DNA of 64,000 nucleotides from Herbinix sp. (GTDB taxonomy: Bacteria; Bacillota; Clostridia; Lachnospirales; Lachnospiraceae), in contig JAQSYO010000006.1 of assembly GCA_029256105.1 (NCBI GenBank), forward strand, positions 1 to 64,000, read 5' to 3'. Positions 1 through 8,567 of the stretch are shown here, piece after piece. The notes beneath the pieces are model-generated. The model did not search any database. It worked only from the letters and a program-made list of their open reading frames with translations, and was not told where the DNA came from. Position numbers and translations under genes: made by a program. Position 1 is the stretch's first letter, and every line of letters starts with the position of its first letter.

Positions 1-360
1 TCTTCCTGCATATCCACCGGATTCTGGCTTACCTGTTCTTCCTGCATATCCACCGGATTCTGGCTTACCTGTTCTTCCTGCATATCCACCGGATTCTGGT
101 CTAACAGTTCTTCCTGCATATCCACTGGTTTCTGGCTTACCTGTTCTTCCTGCATATCCACCGGATTCTGGTCTAACAGTTCTTCCTGCATATCCATTGG
201 ATTCTGATCTACTAGTCTTTCCTGCATATCCACCTGATTCTGGTCTACTAGTCTTTCCTGCATATCCACCGGATTCTGGCTTACCAGTTCTTCCTGCATA
301 TCCACCTGATTCTGGTCTACTAGTTCTTCCTGCATATCCACCGGATTCTGATCTACTTGA
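1..360 (-). repeat. 36-bp tandem repeat array (10+ copies)
   Basis: Ten adjoining 36-bp units (1-36, 37-72 and so on to 360) begin with TCTTCCTGCATATCCACC or a near variant on the plus strand and encode 12-residue repeats on the minus strand. Units differ by a few substitutions, mostly in the last 10 bases, and the array runs off the window edge. There are no spacers, so it is a coding minisatellite, not CRISPR. Confidence 0.95.
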
Positions 361-531
361 TCTTCCTCCTGGTCCGCTAGAATGTGATTTTCCAGCAGCT
401 CCAGCTCTTCCACCAGACCCAGCTCTTCCACTAGCTCCTGGTCTTGCAGATGCTCCTGTTCTTCCTTTATTCCAATCACCTTGACTTGTTCCTTTTTTAT
501 TGCTCTGTGACTTTCTATTCATATCACCCAT
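1..531 (-). CDS. Partial Gly/Arg/Ser-rich repeat protein (N-terminal part only)
   Basis: The frame is open from an ATG at 531 to the window edge (177 codons), so only the N-terminus is present. AAGGAGT about ten bases upstream is a good ribosome binding site. After a basic leader starting MGDMNRKSQSNKKG comes a Gly/Ala/Arg/Ser-rich stretch and then at least ten copies of a 12-residue unit of the type TGKPESGGYAGR. The composition resembles the basic, RGG-like extensions found on RNA-acting enzymes such as helicases and rRNA methyltransferases, but the catalytic part, if any, lies outside the window. The start is 6 bases from the stop of the upstream radical SAM gene, so the two are probably co-transcribed. 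Function unknown. Confidence 0.75.
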   Translation of the reverse strand, partial: MGDMNRKSQSNKKGTSQGDWNKGRTGASARPGASGRAGSGGRAGAAGKSHSSGPGGRSSRSESGGYAGRTSRPESGGYAGRTGKPESGGYAGKTSRPESGGYAGKTSRSESNGYAGRTVRPESGGYAGRTGKPETSGYAGRTVRPESGGYAGRTGKPESGGYAGRTGKPESGGYAGR

Positions 532-536
532 TATAA

Positions 537-1439
537 TTAAACTCCTTCTTCGTTAAATTCCGGTATAAAGCTTTCGGATGCGGTATCTCCTTCTTGAATA
601 AATCCGTTTTCAACACCTAAATCAATTGCATATTCCACCAGTTCATTGTATTCCTCTTCGGTAATCCTACGATTAAGCTCTGGATAGTCTTCCACTGGAT
701 ATACTGGTGTGTATTGATTCATTATACTAATAAATATAGTATCGCCAAAGGTATCATATAAATATTTAAGGATATTCTTTGAATCAGTTATGTATCCGGG
801 TAAAGTCAGATGTCTTACGATTACACCCTTATTCATCATACCACGCTCGTCAATAGCTACTTCTCCTACTTGCCGAACCATTTCCATAATTGCTTCAGAT
901 GCATATTGAAAGTAGTCCTTACAGTTAGAATATTTGATGGCTGGTTCATCCGCCATATACTTCAAATCCGGCAGGTAAATGTCCACATATCCCTCTAAAA
1001 GTCGAAGTGTTTCTTTCTTTTCATATCCACTGCAATTGTAAACAATGGGTATCTTCAACCCTTTTTCACGTGCAATACGAAGTGCTTCCATAATCTGGGG
1101 TACATAATGACTAGGTGTGACCAGATTTATATTATTTGCTTTTTTATCTTGAAGCTCCATGAAAATATCCGATAGCCGTTCAACTGTAATCTTTTTCCCT
1201 ACGAAACCCTTTGCTATATTGTGATTTTGGCAATAGATGCAACCCAAAGCACAACCGGAGAAGAATACGGTACCAGAACCTTCTTCACCTGAGATACAAG
1301 GCTCCTCCCACGCGTGAAGAGCCGCCCTAGCTACTACCAGCTCCTCATTTGCATTGCAATACCCCTTTTCCCCTAACGTTCGATCAATATGACATTCCCT
1401 TGGACATAGGGTGCAATCCTTCAATAATTGATGCTTCAT
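537..1439 (-). CDS. Radical SAM protein, PflX / PFL-activase-like (COG1313 type)
   Basis: The protein carries the radical SAM cluster motif CALGCIYC (CxxxCxxC), placed after a Cys-rich N-terminus (CTLCPRECHIDR) and the GYC segment typical of the PflX family of uncharacterised pyruvate formate-lyase-activase-like proteins. A 4Fe-4S cluster reducing S-adenosylmethionine is therefore expected; the target is unknown. I chose the start at 1439 (MKHQLLKDC...) because GAGG lies eight bases before it. An in-frame ATG at 1466 has no ribosome binding site. The length, about 300 residues, fits the family. It lies directly upstream of the repeat protein at 1-531, which could be a substrate or simply an operon partner. 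Confidence 0.85.
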   Translation of the reverse strand: MKHQLLKDCTLCPRECHIDRTLGEKGYCNANEELVVARAALHAWEEPCISGEEGSGTVFFSGCALGCIYCQNHNIAKGFVGKKITVERLSDIFMELQDKKANNINLVTPSHYVPQIMEALRIAREKGLKIPIVYNCSGYEKKETLRLLEGYVDIYLPDLKYMADEPAIKYSNCKDYFQYASEAIMEMVRQVGEVAIDERGMMNKGVIVRHLTLPGYITDSKNILKYLYDTFGDTIFISIMNQYTPVYPVEDYPELNRRITEEEYNELVEYAIDLGVENGFIQEGDTASESFIPEFNEEGV

Positions 1440-1750
1440 ATCTTCATCCTCAACCACATTATTCAATACTAGTTACAATACTTTTGGTTATTCATCTCTT
1501 AAATTTATTCTGTTCTATCTTCTACAATTTCTATAAATACTACAAAAATATTTATTATATTAATCCTTCCTTATTTTACATTACTTAAACATTAATTACA
1601 ATTAATAAATATATGTCCAATTATTCATTCGTTTCATTTAATTATATCTTAATTTAATTTAAGATTTTTCCTCAAATGCGACCTAAAGTTATTAATTGAA
1701 TTCTGCAAATGAGAAAAGTTACAAACTATACCATTTACAAATCTCCTTCC
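1440..1750. other. AT-rich spacer, nothing recognised
   Basis: About 310 bases of very AT-rich sequence separate the glycosylase stop from the radical SAM start. It presumably holds the radical SAM promoter, but I see no clear hairpin, conserved RNA or convincing ORF. Confidence 0.5.
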
Positions 1751-2575
1751 TCATTGATTATTTTTTAAGTTTATCTTATCTCTATTTTTCTCTTTATTTT
1801 TATCTTGACCTTTATCTTGACCTTTATCTTGATCTTGATCTTGATCTTTATCTTGATCTTTATCTTGATCTTTATCTTGATCTTTACCTTGATCTTTATC
1901 TTGATCTTTATCTTGATCTTTATCTTGATCTTTATCTTGATCTTTATCAACAACCGTATGCTCGTAAGACAATCTCCACAAATATATAGAAGCCACGGAA
2001 CCATACGGTGAATATCGTTCTTTATATCCAGCAAATTGGTCTTTCGTAAGCTCTGTTAGCCCATATAAATACATGATACCGCGTCGGATTGCTATATCAC
2101 CATAACTGATAATATTTGGTCGTTCCATCGAATTTAATAACAGCATTTCTGCTGTCCAGACACCAATACCACTCAAAGAAGATAAACTTTTGATTACCTC
2201 CTCATCTGACATATCATAAAGACTATTCAAATCCAATTCACCTTTCGCAATTACTTCGGCAATCCCCTTAATACAACCTGCCTTTTTTGATTGCATACCA
2301 CACTGTTGAATGTCCTCCAACGGGATTACCGCAATATGTTCCGGCGTTATTTCAATAAATCGCTCCTGTAGTCTAGCCCATATTGTCCGAGCAGCCTTCA
2401 ACGAAATTTGTTGTCCAATAATAGCATAGATTAGTGCAGGAAAAAGATCAGGGATTATTACGCGGTCAATCTTTCCAATACGATCGATTGCCGCTCCCAA
2501 TAGATGATCAACACCTCTCAAATAATCCATTTCCTTTTCCCCATATTCAAATATTTTCGTACGAACTGTATCCAT
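1751..2575 (-). CDS. DNA-3-methyladenine glycosylase II-like (HhH-GPD) with KDQD-repeat tail
   Basis: Residues 1-209 form an AlkA-type HhH-GPD base-excision glycosylase. GQQIS lies near residue 54, the helix-hairpin-helix LSSLSGIGVWTAE at 131-143, and the catalytic Asp in SYGDIAIRRG is D160. Such enzymes remove alkylated purines from DNA. The last roughly 65 residues are unusual: a charged low-complexity tail of KDQD repeats, encoded by a 12-bp tandem repeat and ending in a basic, Asn/Lys-rich stretch. No such tail is typical of AlkA proteins. AGGAAGAG precedes the ATG at 2575. It is followed by AT-rich sequence and preceded by a terminator for the next gene, so it is probably monocistronic. 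Confidence 0.88.
   Translation of the reverse strand: MDTVRTKIFEYGEKEMDYLRGVDHLLGAAIDRIGKIDRVIIPDLFPALIYAIIGQQISLKAARTIWARLQERFIEITPEHIAVIPLEDIQQCGMQSKKAGCIKGIAEVIAKGELDLNSLYDMSDEEVIKSLSSLSGIGVWTAEMLLLNSMERPNIISYGDIAIRRGIMYLYGLTELTKDQFAGYKERYSPYGSVASIYLWRLSYEHTVVDKDQDKDQDKDQDKDQDKDQGKDQDKDQDKDQDKDQDQDQDKGQDKGQDKNKEKNRDKINLKNNQ
1801..1948 (-). repeat. 12-bp tandem repeat encoding the (KDQD)n tail
   Basis: The unit TATCTTGATCTT (plus strand) or close variants recur about 12 times. Unit length is a multiple of three, so copy-number change lengthens or shortens the tail without breaking frame. All six frames stay largely open through it, which produces spurious ORFs. Confidence 0.93.
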
Positions 2576-2632
2576 ATTTTCTCTTCCTCATTCGCAGCAA
2601 TGAATTCTCTTTCTATTCTTTGATAAACTGAT

Positions 2633-2685
2633 ATAAAAAATGCACACTTGGTATTAGATTTTCGTTCCCAAGTATGCATTTTACT
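2633..2685 (-). terminator. Rho-independent terminator of the aldo/keto reductase gene
   Basis: TGCACACTTGG (2641-2651) pairs with CCAAGTATGCA (2668-2678). On the minus strand the stem is followed by six T. It lies between the reductase stop and the glycosylase start. Confidence 0.8.
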
Positions 2686-2829
2686 ATGTTATTTCATAAG
2701 TTAGAATTCATTCATCTACTTTATTATTTAATACACATGCAAATTCTATTTTATTGGACTATAAACAAATCCATCTTATTGATTTGAATTGAAACTATTC
2801 CTTAATTATTAATATGAATTTAACTAATC

Positions 2830-4020
2830 CTATTTTATCTTTAAGATCTTCCTTGCAACAAAAACCACCGGTTTAAATAATGGACCTTCCATCTCTTTCT
2901 TAACTGTCTTAAGTTCACTGCGTATTTGGATACTCTGTGGACAATGACGTTCACATTTACCACATTCTGTACAAAGGGAGGCATAGCCTGGTTGCTTAGA
3001 CATTACGCCAATTGTCTGCATATATTTGAAACGGTTTCTTTTATCACCCAACAGATATTTATCATTATAAGCTGCAAAACAGCCGGGAATATCCACTCCT
3101 GAGGGACAAGGCATACAGTATCCACAGGCAGTGCAGGGAACCTTTGTCTTTTCCAGCATGATAGCCTTCACTCGGTCAAATACCTTAAGTTCTTCCTCTG
3201 TAAAGGAATTTGCCCTAGCATCATCTGCAATTCGGACATTTTCTGCGATCTGCTTTTCATCGCCCATACCGGATAAGATCACGGATACCTCGGGATGATT
3301 CCAAATCCAACGTAGTGCCCATTCTGCAGGGGTGCGTTTTGGATCATAGCTCATAAATTCATTTACTACTTGTTCCGGTAAATTATTAACCAGTTTTCCA
3401 CCACGTAAGGGCTCCATGACCACAACCGGTATTCCCAATGAATATGCCAGTTGAAGTCCAGACTTTGTTGCTTGATTATTTTCATCAAGATAATTATATT
3501 GAATTTGGCAGAAATCCCAGGGATATGCAACGATTAATTGCTCGAAGTCAGTTTTATTTCCGTGAAAAGAGAAGCCAATATTGCGAATTGTACCCTCTTT
3601 TTTTAACTGCTCCAGCCACTCCATTACACCAATAGCCACCATACGATCGAAGGTTGGTTTATCTGAGAGCATATGAAGTAGGTAATAATCGATGTAGTTT
3701 GTCTGTAATTTCGTTAACTGAGTGGTTAGTATTTTCTTTGCACCATCTAATTTATTAACCATAAAAGGTGGTAGTTTCGTAGCAACCTTAACTCTTTCTC
3801 TGTATCCTCCGGCTAATGCATCTCCTAGTAAAGCTTCACTTTTTCCACCATGATAGAAATATGCGGTATCAAAATAATTCACACCTTTTTCGATTGAATC
3901 TCTAATCATTGCTATTGATCTTACCTCATCAATGCTATTTCCCTTCGTCGGAAATCTCATACATCCAAAACCTAGTATGGATAATTCATCACCATTTTTA
4001 GCATTCTTCCTAGTTAACAT
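2830..4020 (-). CDS. Aldo/keto reductase with C-terminal 4Fe-4S ferredoxin domain (COG1453 type)
   Basis: The N-terminal 280 residues form an NAD(P)H-dependent aldo/keto reductase barrel with the expected catalytic set: D51 in YFDTAYFYHGG, Y56, K82 in ATKLP and H116 in LLHML. The C-terminus adds two cysteine groups, CTACGYCMPCPSGVDIP and CTECGKCERHCPQ, so it should bind iron-sulfur clusters, as in the COG1453 family common in anaerobes. It probably reduces a carbonyl with electrons that can pass through the clusters; the substrate is unknown. Its length (396) is usual for the fused family. A G-run (GGGGG) lies upstream of the start. It stands alone, bracketed by a terminator downstream. Confidence 0.88.
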   Translation of the reverse strand: MLTRKNAKNGDELSILGFGCMRFPTKGNSIDEVRSIAMIRDSIEKGVNYFDTAYFYHGGKSEALLGDALAGGYRERVKVATKLPPFMVNKLDGAKKILTTQLTKLQTNYIDYYLLHMLSDKPTFDRMVAIGVMEWLEQLKKEGTIRNIGFSFHGNKTDFEQLIVAYPWDFCQIQYNYLDENNQATKSGLQLAYSLGIPVVVMEPLRGGKLVNNLPEQVVNEFMSYDPKRTPAEWALRWIWNHPEVSVILSGMGDEKQIAENVRIADDARANSFTEEELKVFDRVKAIMLEKTKVPCTACGYCMPCPSGVDIPGCFAAYNDKYLLGDKRNRFKYMQTIGVMSKQPGYASLCTECGKCERHCPQSIQIRSELKTVKKEMEGPLFKPVVFVARKILKIK

Positions 4021-4138
4021 TTATATACCCCCAATTTATTTCAGTATTATTTAGAATAACTTTATTCACACTACCTAATAGATGCTGCAAAGCAACACCA
4101 TATCACGACTATTCAATCTTTTAAAATATTCTCTTGAA

Positions 4139-5161
4139 TTATATATTCTGCAAAAATTCACATAACGCATCAACGTTTTCATCAGTTGTAGCCCATGAGG
4201 TTACAAGACGAATTGCACTATGTTTCTCATCTACTTTTGCTTGTTCCATGAATATAAAATTCTTTGATAATTGCTCAAGAACCTCATTCGGTAATATCGG
4301 GAAGAGCTGATTGGAACAAGTCGGTGCATAAAAGGCATATCCACACTTTTGCAATACCTCGGCAATTTTCTCAGCCGTTTGATTGGCATGGCGACCTAAT
4401 TCATAGTACAGATTATCTTCAAATAAGGCTTCAAATTGAATTCCAAGGACAAATCCCTTGGCCATCATAGCGCCTCTTTGCTTGATCATATAACGGAAAT
4501 CTTCCTTCAATTCCTCTTTACAGATAACTAGAGCTTCCCCTAACAATGCTCCATTTTTAGTGCCACCAATATAAAAGACATCCACTAACTTTGCTATATC
4601 TTCTAGCGACAGATCATTTGTCTTACACGTTAAGGCAGAGCCTAATCGAGCTCCATCCAGAAAAAGGAGTAATCCCTTCTCTTTACAAAGTTTATGAAGA
4701 GCTGTCAATTCCGCTTTTGTATAAATTGTACCCAGTTCTGTTGTATCAGAGATGTAAACCATCTTTGGCAATACCATATGTTCACCCGAGTGACTCTCTA
4801 AGGCTTCTATAATTGCAGCAGGTGTAAGTTTACCATCGATTGCTGGCATAGTAACAACCTTATGTCCGGTAGCCTCAATGGCTCCGGTCTCGTGAACATT
4901 AACATGACCGGTATGAGCTGCGATGACACACTGGTGTGGTCTTAAAAACGATGAAATAACTAATAAATTAGTCTGTGTACCCCCAGGAATAAAATGAATA
5001 TCCACATCCTCCCGTTGAAGTTGCTGTTTTATATACTTCTTTGCTCTCTCACAGTGAACATCCTCTCCATAGCCGATATTCTGTTCCAGATTTGATTTCA
5101 TTAATAATTCCATTACTCTTGGATGAGCTCCCTCACTGTAGTCATTCATAAAGCTAATCAT
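4139..5161 (-). CDS. ltaE: Low-specificity L-threonine aldolase
   Basis: This is a PLP-dependent fold-type I enzyme of the threonine aldolase family, which cleaves L-threonine or allo-threonine to glycine and acetaldehyde in the cytosol. The PLP lysine is K202 in YIGGTKNG, and D169 in LFLDGARLG should bind the cofactor ring nitrogen. FIPGGTQTN near residue 58 is the phosphate-binding region, and HVNVHETGA holds the conserved active-site His residues. The length of 340 is normal. The gene sits alone between the reductase and ftsX; the ftsX terminator at 5340 separates it from that operon. Confidence 0.9.
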   Translation of the reverse strand: MISFMNDYSEGAHPRVMELLMKSNLEQNIGYGEDVHCERAKKYIKQQLQREDVDIHFIPGGTQTNLLVISSFLRPHQCVIAAHTGHVNVHETGAIEATGHKVVTMPAIDGKLTPAAIIEALESHSGEHMVLPKMVYISDTTELGTIYTKAELTALHKLCKEKGLLLFLDGARLGSALTCKTNDLSLEDIAKLVDVFYIGGTKNGALLGEALVICKEELKEDFRYMIKQRGAMMAKGFVLGIQFEALFEDNLYYELGRHANQTAEKIAEVLQKCGYAFYAPTCSNQLFPILPNEVLEQLSKNFIFMEQAKVDEKHSAIRLVTSWATTDENVDALCEFLQNI

Positions 5162-5339
5162 CTTTATACCTCCATTATGTCAGTAAATTTATCTTTTATT
5201 GAGTTCTTTTTCTGTATTCAATATCTGCTTCTAAGAAGTATAGCATATTTAATTTATGAAATATAGTTAGTTAATGATTAAAATTTCCTAAAATAATACA
5301 GAACCCATACCTTTCTCTGTTCGCTTATACGATTATTCG

Positions 5340-5377
5340 CACATGATAAACGCCAATGCGAATGCATTGACGTCTAG
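5340..5377 (-). terminator. Terminator of the ftsEX operon
   Basis: ACGCCAATGC (5350-5359) pairs with GCATTGACGT (5364-5373) around a 4-base loop. It lies about 20 bases after the ftsX stop. The T tract is short, so termination may be modest. Confidence 0.65.
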
Positions 5378-5395
5378 TCTACTACTCCTGATATA

Positions 5396-6292
5396 TTAAC
5401 TATTCTTTTCATTTTTTATGGAGGATAATCCAAACAAACTTCCTAAGAGTCCTAATAAGATACTTACTATTACTATAATTAAGCTTACCTTATCTCTCAT
5501 TTCATCTTTTGCCGGCATAGGTATAAAAGGTATGGAACCACTTAACTGACTATAACCTCCGTTGATTAATATAATGAGAAGTACCATCGCAACAATGCCT
5601 CCGCATAAGGTTAACAGCATACCTGTCAGTACAAATGGGAAGCCAATAAAACTATTTGGTGCACCAAGTAATCGAAGCGTATTAATCTGCTCCTTATTAT
5701 TGTAAATACCCTGGCGAATCATGTGAGAAATGATAATTAAAGTAGTAACTCCAACTGCAAGAATAACTAAAGTCCCAAGTAATTTTAACCCTTTGGTAAT
5801 ATTCTTCATTTGCTCCAAAACCTCACGATTATCACGAACATATTCGATACCCTTCAGGTTTTTAACATTACTTAGCACAGTATCCATTTGTTCTAAATTA
5901 ATCTTAACCTCAAGAAAGGCATCAAAGGGATTGTCTTCGAATAACTCAAGTATTTGAGCTTCATCTCCTAGCATCTCCTTCATCTGTGTACGCGCTTGTG
6001 CTTCATCAATATAATGAGCATCCAATACACCCTCCATATTCTTAATTGTATCCAGCAATATAAGGGCCTCCTCCTTGTCCGTAACTTCCGTAAAGTAAGC
6101 ACTAACCTCTGCCTCATCTCGTAAGGAAGTAATCAATTGATCTCCCACCGACCAGCCTGCCAGTACCATACCCAGCAGGAATAAAATTAGTCCGGTACCG
6201 ATAATTGAGAAAAGATTGGATAAGGGATTAAAACGAAGCGTCCTCTTTGCCTCCATCAAAAAGTATCCTAAATTGTAAAAGAATGTTCTCAT
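5396..6292 (-). CDS. ftsX: Cell-division ABC transporter permease FtsX
   Basis: FtsX is the membrane half of the FtsEX complex, which uses ATP hydrolysis to switch on peptidoglycan hydrolases outside the cell. The 298-residue protein has the expected topology. TM1 is at about 26-48, followed by an extracellular loop of roughly 125 residues that in the family binds the hydrolase or its activator. Three more segments near 175-195, 225-247 and 272-292 form the FtsX-like permease domain. It overlaps ftsE by four bases (ATGA), indicating translational coupling. The upstream gene codes for a PcsB-like coiled-coil protein, the likely extracellular partner. Confidence 0.93.
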   Translation of the reverse strand: MRTFFYNLGYFLMEAKRTLRFNPLSNLFSIIGTGLILFLLGMVLAGWSVGDQLITSLRDEAEVSAYFTEVTDKEEALILLDTIKNMEGVLDAHYIDEAQARTQMKEMLGDEAQILELFEDNPFDAFLEVKINLEQMDTVLSNVKNLKGIEYVRDNREVLEQMKNITKGLKLLGTLVILAVGVTTLIIISHMIRQGIYNNKEQINTLRLLGAPNSFIGFPFVLTGMLLTLCGGIVAMVLLIILINGGYSQLSGSIPFIPMPAKDEMRDKVSLIIVIVSILLGLLGSLFGLSSIKNEKNS

Positions 6293-6966
6293 TGTGTCCT
6301 CACCCTCCGTTCAACACTAATCTCTCCACCACTTACTCGAATAAAGGTAGCATTCTCCTGTCCTTCGATTAAATGGGTCGCATGTGTTGTAATGACAACC
6401 GCTGTCTTGCTATCTTTGAAGGAGGTTAAAATATGTAAGATATTAAGCGCATTATCATGATCTAAATTACCGGTGGGTTCATCTGCCAATATTAAAGCCG
6501 GTTTCCTTGCCACAGCTCTGGCAATTGCAACTCTTTGTGCTTCTCCCCAGGACAAATTCTCAACCCTTGACCGGGCTTTGTGTTCAAGTCCTACTTTTTT
6601 TAAAGTATTCAGTGCATCTTCCTTCATTTTCCTTGGAGAATTTCCTAGAAAGCGCATCCCCATCATCACATTTTCAAGTGCAGTTCTCCCCTCAATCAAT
6701 TTGAATTCCTGAAAGACCGGACCGATGGATTTACGCAGTTTTCTAATTCTTCTACCCTTTCCTTTTTCCATCTTCTGTCCAAGTACCAGTAAAGAACCGG
6801 CTGTTGGATACTCCATTCCCATAAGAAGCTTTAATAAGCTGGTCTTTCCAGAACCGCTTGGTCCTGTAATATAAACAAGTTCTCCTGGCTTTATCTCCAG
6901 ATTGATATCCTTTAATGCAACGGTTCCATCTTGATATTTTAATGAAATTCCTTTTGCCTCAATCAT
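6289..6966 (-). CDS. ftsE: Cell-division ABC transporter ATPase FtsE
   Basis: The ATPase of FtsEX has Walker A GPSGSGKTS, an ABC signature in the variant LSWGEAQRVAIARA, and Walker B ALILADEPTGNLD. I chose the ATG at 6966 (MIEAKGISLKYQDG) because AAGGAG lies about seven bases upstream. This gives 225 residues, the usual FtsE length. The frame stays open to 7017, but that region has no ribosome binding site and would overlap the upstream gene. The signature reads LSWGE where LSGGE is typical; the substitution is worth noting but is seen in divergent family members. Confidence 0.92.
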   Translation of the reverse strand: MIEAKGISLKYQDGTVALKDINLEIKPGELVYITGPSGSGKTSLLKLLMGMEYPTAGSLLVLGQKMEKGKGRRIRKLRKSIGPVFQEFKLIEGRTALENVMMGMRFLGNSPRKMKEDALNTLKKVGLEHKARSRVENLSWGEAQRVAIARAVARKPALILADEPTGNLDHDNALNILHILTSFKDSKTAVVITTHATHLIEGQENATFIRVSGGEISVERRVRTQ

Positions 6967-7010
6967 ATTCATTCTCCTTGCCTTTAGAAGGCTTTTACCT
7001 CCTGCGACTT

Positions 7011-8141
7011 CTACCATTCCGGTTTGATTTCAAATGCTAGTATTCCATCCTGAGTTTCTACTTTATTTAAGGTGAAATTTATATTCACCATAGCGCCTGC
7101 CATCGTCTTAAAATCTATTAATAATGGACCATTCTGAAATAATTCCTCAATGGAGTTCTTTTCTAACGGCATATCGTAGAACGTTCCTTCTTGTACCTCA
7201 TATTGAATTGCGCTATCACCTTCTATAACAAAATCACCGGTAAGAACCAGATGTTTCTCTGGAACTTCTATCACTACTTGGTTTTGATCAAAATGGAATA
7301 TCGTCTCGGGAAGCTCAGAATTCTCCTTTACGTTACGATTAAATGTATCTTCCCCAATGGAACCTTGTATTTTCGTAAAACCTAAGCTTAAATTTAGGTC
7401 CTCCGTTGTAAAATTACCAACTCCGATAACTCTTGTTATTTCCTCCACAATATCGGTAAAGAGGTTTGTGCAATCAGTCCACATCGTTTCCAGATTACCG
7501 AGCTGCTCCTGATAAAAATCTCGTTGTTCCTGTAAAGAGGCCAGATACACCTCCTTCTCTTCTTGTAGCAACTGGTTTTTATGTAAATTCACCTGAAGCT
7601 CGGCTTTTTTATCTTTAAGAAGCAAGGCCTTCACATCCAGATTATTCTTTTCCTTAATTAAAACCTTTTTCCCCTCTTCAAGGCCATCTAATAATTCACC
7701 TACATTTCGGGAAATATCTTTTATTATGTTTATACTTTTCAGAAATGTCGTAAGATTATCCGCACCCAACAAAATCTCCAGATAGGAGGCTGGTCCGCCT
7801 CGTTGATAATTAACCAGTACCTGCTCTAGAATATCTAGTTGTAAGTCATAATCCCTCTGTTTCTCTTCTATGCCATCTGCCAAATCTTTAATTTGCACTT
7901 GTAAATTATTGATTTCTTCGTTTATTTGGGTTTCTTGATGTTTTATTTCGTTGATTTCCTGTGTAATGGTAAAGAGATCTTCTAAAACTTCCTTCTCTTC
8001 CTCCGTGATACCCGTAAGCTTATCTTCCATCTCTGTAATTGGTTGAACATCACCTAAAACCGGAACTGGCGTAATGATTAATACAAGTACTATAGCCATA
8101 ATACCGGTTATTTTTATACTTCGTTTTATTATTTTTACCAT
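7011..8141 (-). CDS. Secreted PcsB/EnvC-like coiled-coil protein, partner of FtsEX, no hydrolase domain
   Basis: A signal peptide (hydrophobic residues about 15-32, ending PVLGDV) is followed by a long coiled coil (about 45-245). This contains the segment GGPASYLEILLGADNLTTF, which resembles the conserved SYLE-LLG region of the PcsB coiled-coil domain. In PcsB a CHAP hydrolase domain follows. Here the last 135 residues are instead beta-rich, with no Cys-His catalytic pattern and no LytM zinc motif. I infer an extracellular adaptor that FtsX would move to activate a separately encoded hydrolase, as EnvC does in E. coli. The start at 8141 has GGAGG eight bases upstream. It heads the operon with ftsE and ftsX. 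Confidence 0.75.
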   Translation of the reverse strand: MVKIIKRSIKITGIMAIVLVLIITPVPVLGDVQPITEMEDKLTGITEEEKEVLEDLFTITQEINEIKHQETQINEEINNLQVQIKDLADGIEEKQRDYDLQLDILEQVLVNYQRGGPASYLEILLGADNLTTFLKSINIIKDISRNVGELLDGLEEGKKVLIKEKNNLDVKALLLKDKKAELQVNLHKNQLLQEEKEVYLASLQEQRDFYQEQLGNLETMWTDCTNLFTDIVEEITRVIGVGNFTTEDLNLSLGFTKIQGSIGEDTFNRNVKENSELPETIFHFDQNQVVIEVPEKHLVLTGDFVIEGDSAIQYEVQEGTFYDMPLEKNSIEELFQNGPLLIDFKTMAGAMVNINFTLNKVETQDGILAFEIKPEW

Positions 8142-8469
8142 ATAAACCTCCAATTCCTGTTATATCTACCATTCACTTCATTAATTATACAATTTTTTCT
8201 TGCTATTTTCTACTCTACCCGTAAATTATTATATTATTAAAATTCGAATAAGAAAGATTCTTATAGAAGCTATAATGCTTGCAACCAATAATTGTGGTGC
8301 TTCTATAATGGAACGTTTCTAAAATAACAAATTCAAACTTTATGTACAAACCTGCTACTAATGTATGTATGCTACAATTTAATAAAACATAACATGAAAT
8401 AAAAATGAAGATATGTTACGAACTCAATTGCTTCTTTGTTGTTTCACATGTAACATCTTACAAACAAGA
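8142..8469. other. AT-rich intergenic region upstream of the ftsEX operon
   Basis: It should hold the promoter of the coiled-coil/ftsEX operon. A TATAAT on the minus strand at about 8189-8184 is the best -10 candidate, but its -35 is poor. Nothing else is recognised. Confidence 0.4.
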
Positions 8470-8545
8470 AAAGAGAGGCAAAATAAGATTCACTCCAAAT
8501 GCTATTTTTCAAACATTTGTTTCACTTTATTTTGTCTCTCTTCTC
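8470..8545 (-). terminator. Long terminator hairpin of the sulfur flavoprotein gene
   Basis: AAGAGAGGCAAAATAA (from 8471) pairs with TTATTTTGTCTCTCTT (to about 8542) around an inner hairpin CAAATG/CATTTG. It lies just after the stop at 8568, and could work in both directions. Confidence 0.75.
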
Positions 8546-8567
8546 TATCGAAGGTTAAAATCAATAA

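Noticed and set aside
1-360. 36-bp repeats as a CRISPR array
   Set aside because: Repeats are directly adjacent with no spacers, stay in one reading frame and vary by codon-level changes, so they are coding repeats.
197-484. Plus-strand ORF through the 36-bp repeats
   Set aside because: It is a shadow of the minus-strand repeat protein, which has a ribosome binding site and operon context.
1696-2034. Lys/Ile-, Leu/Asp- and Ile/Leu-repeat ORFs over the 12-bp array
   Set aside because: They are open only because of the repeat; the HhH-GPD frame is the real one.
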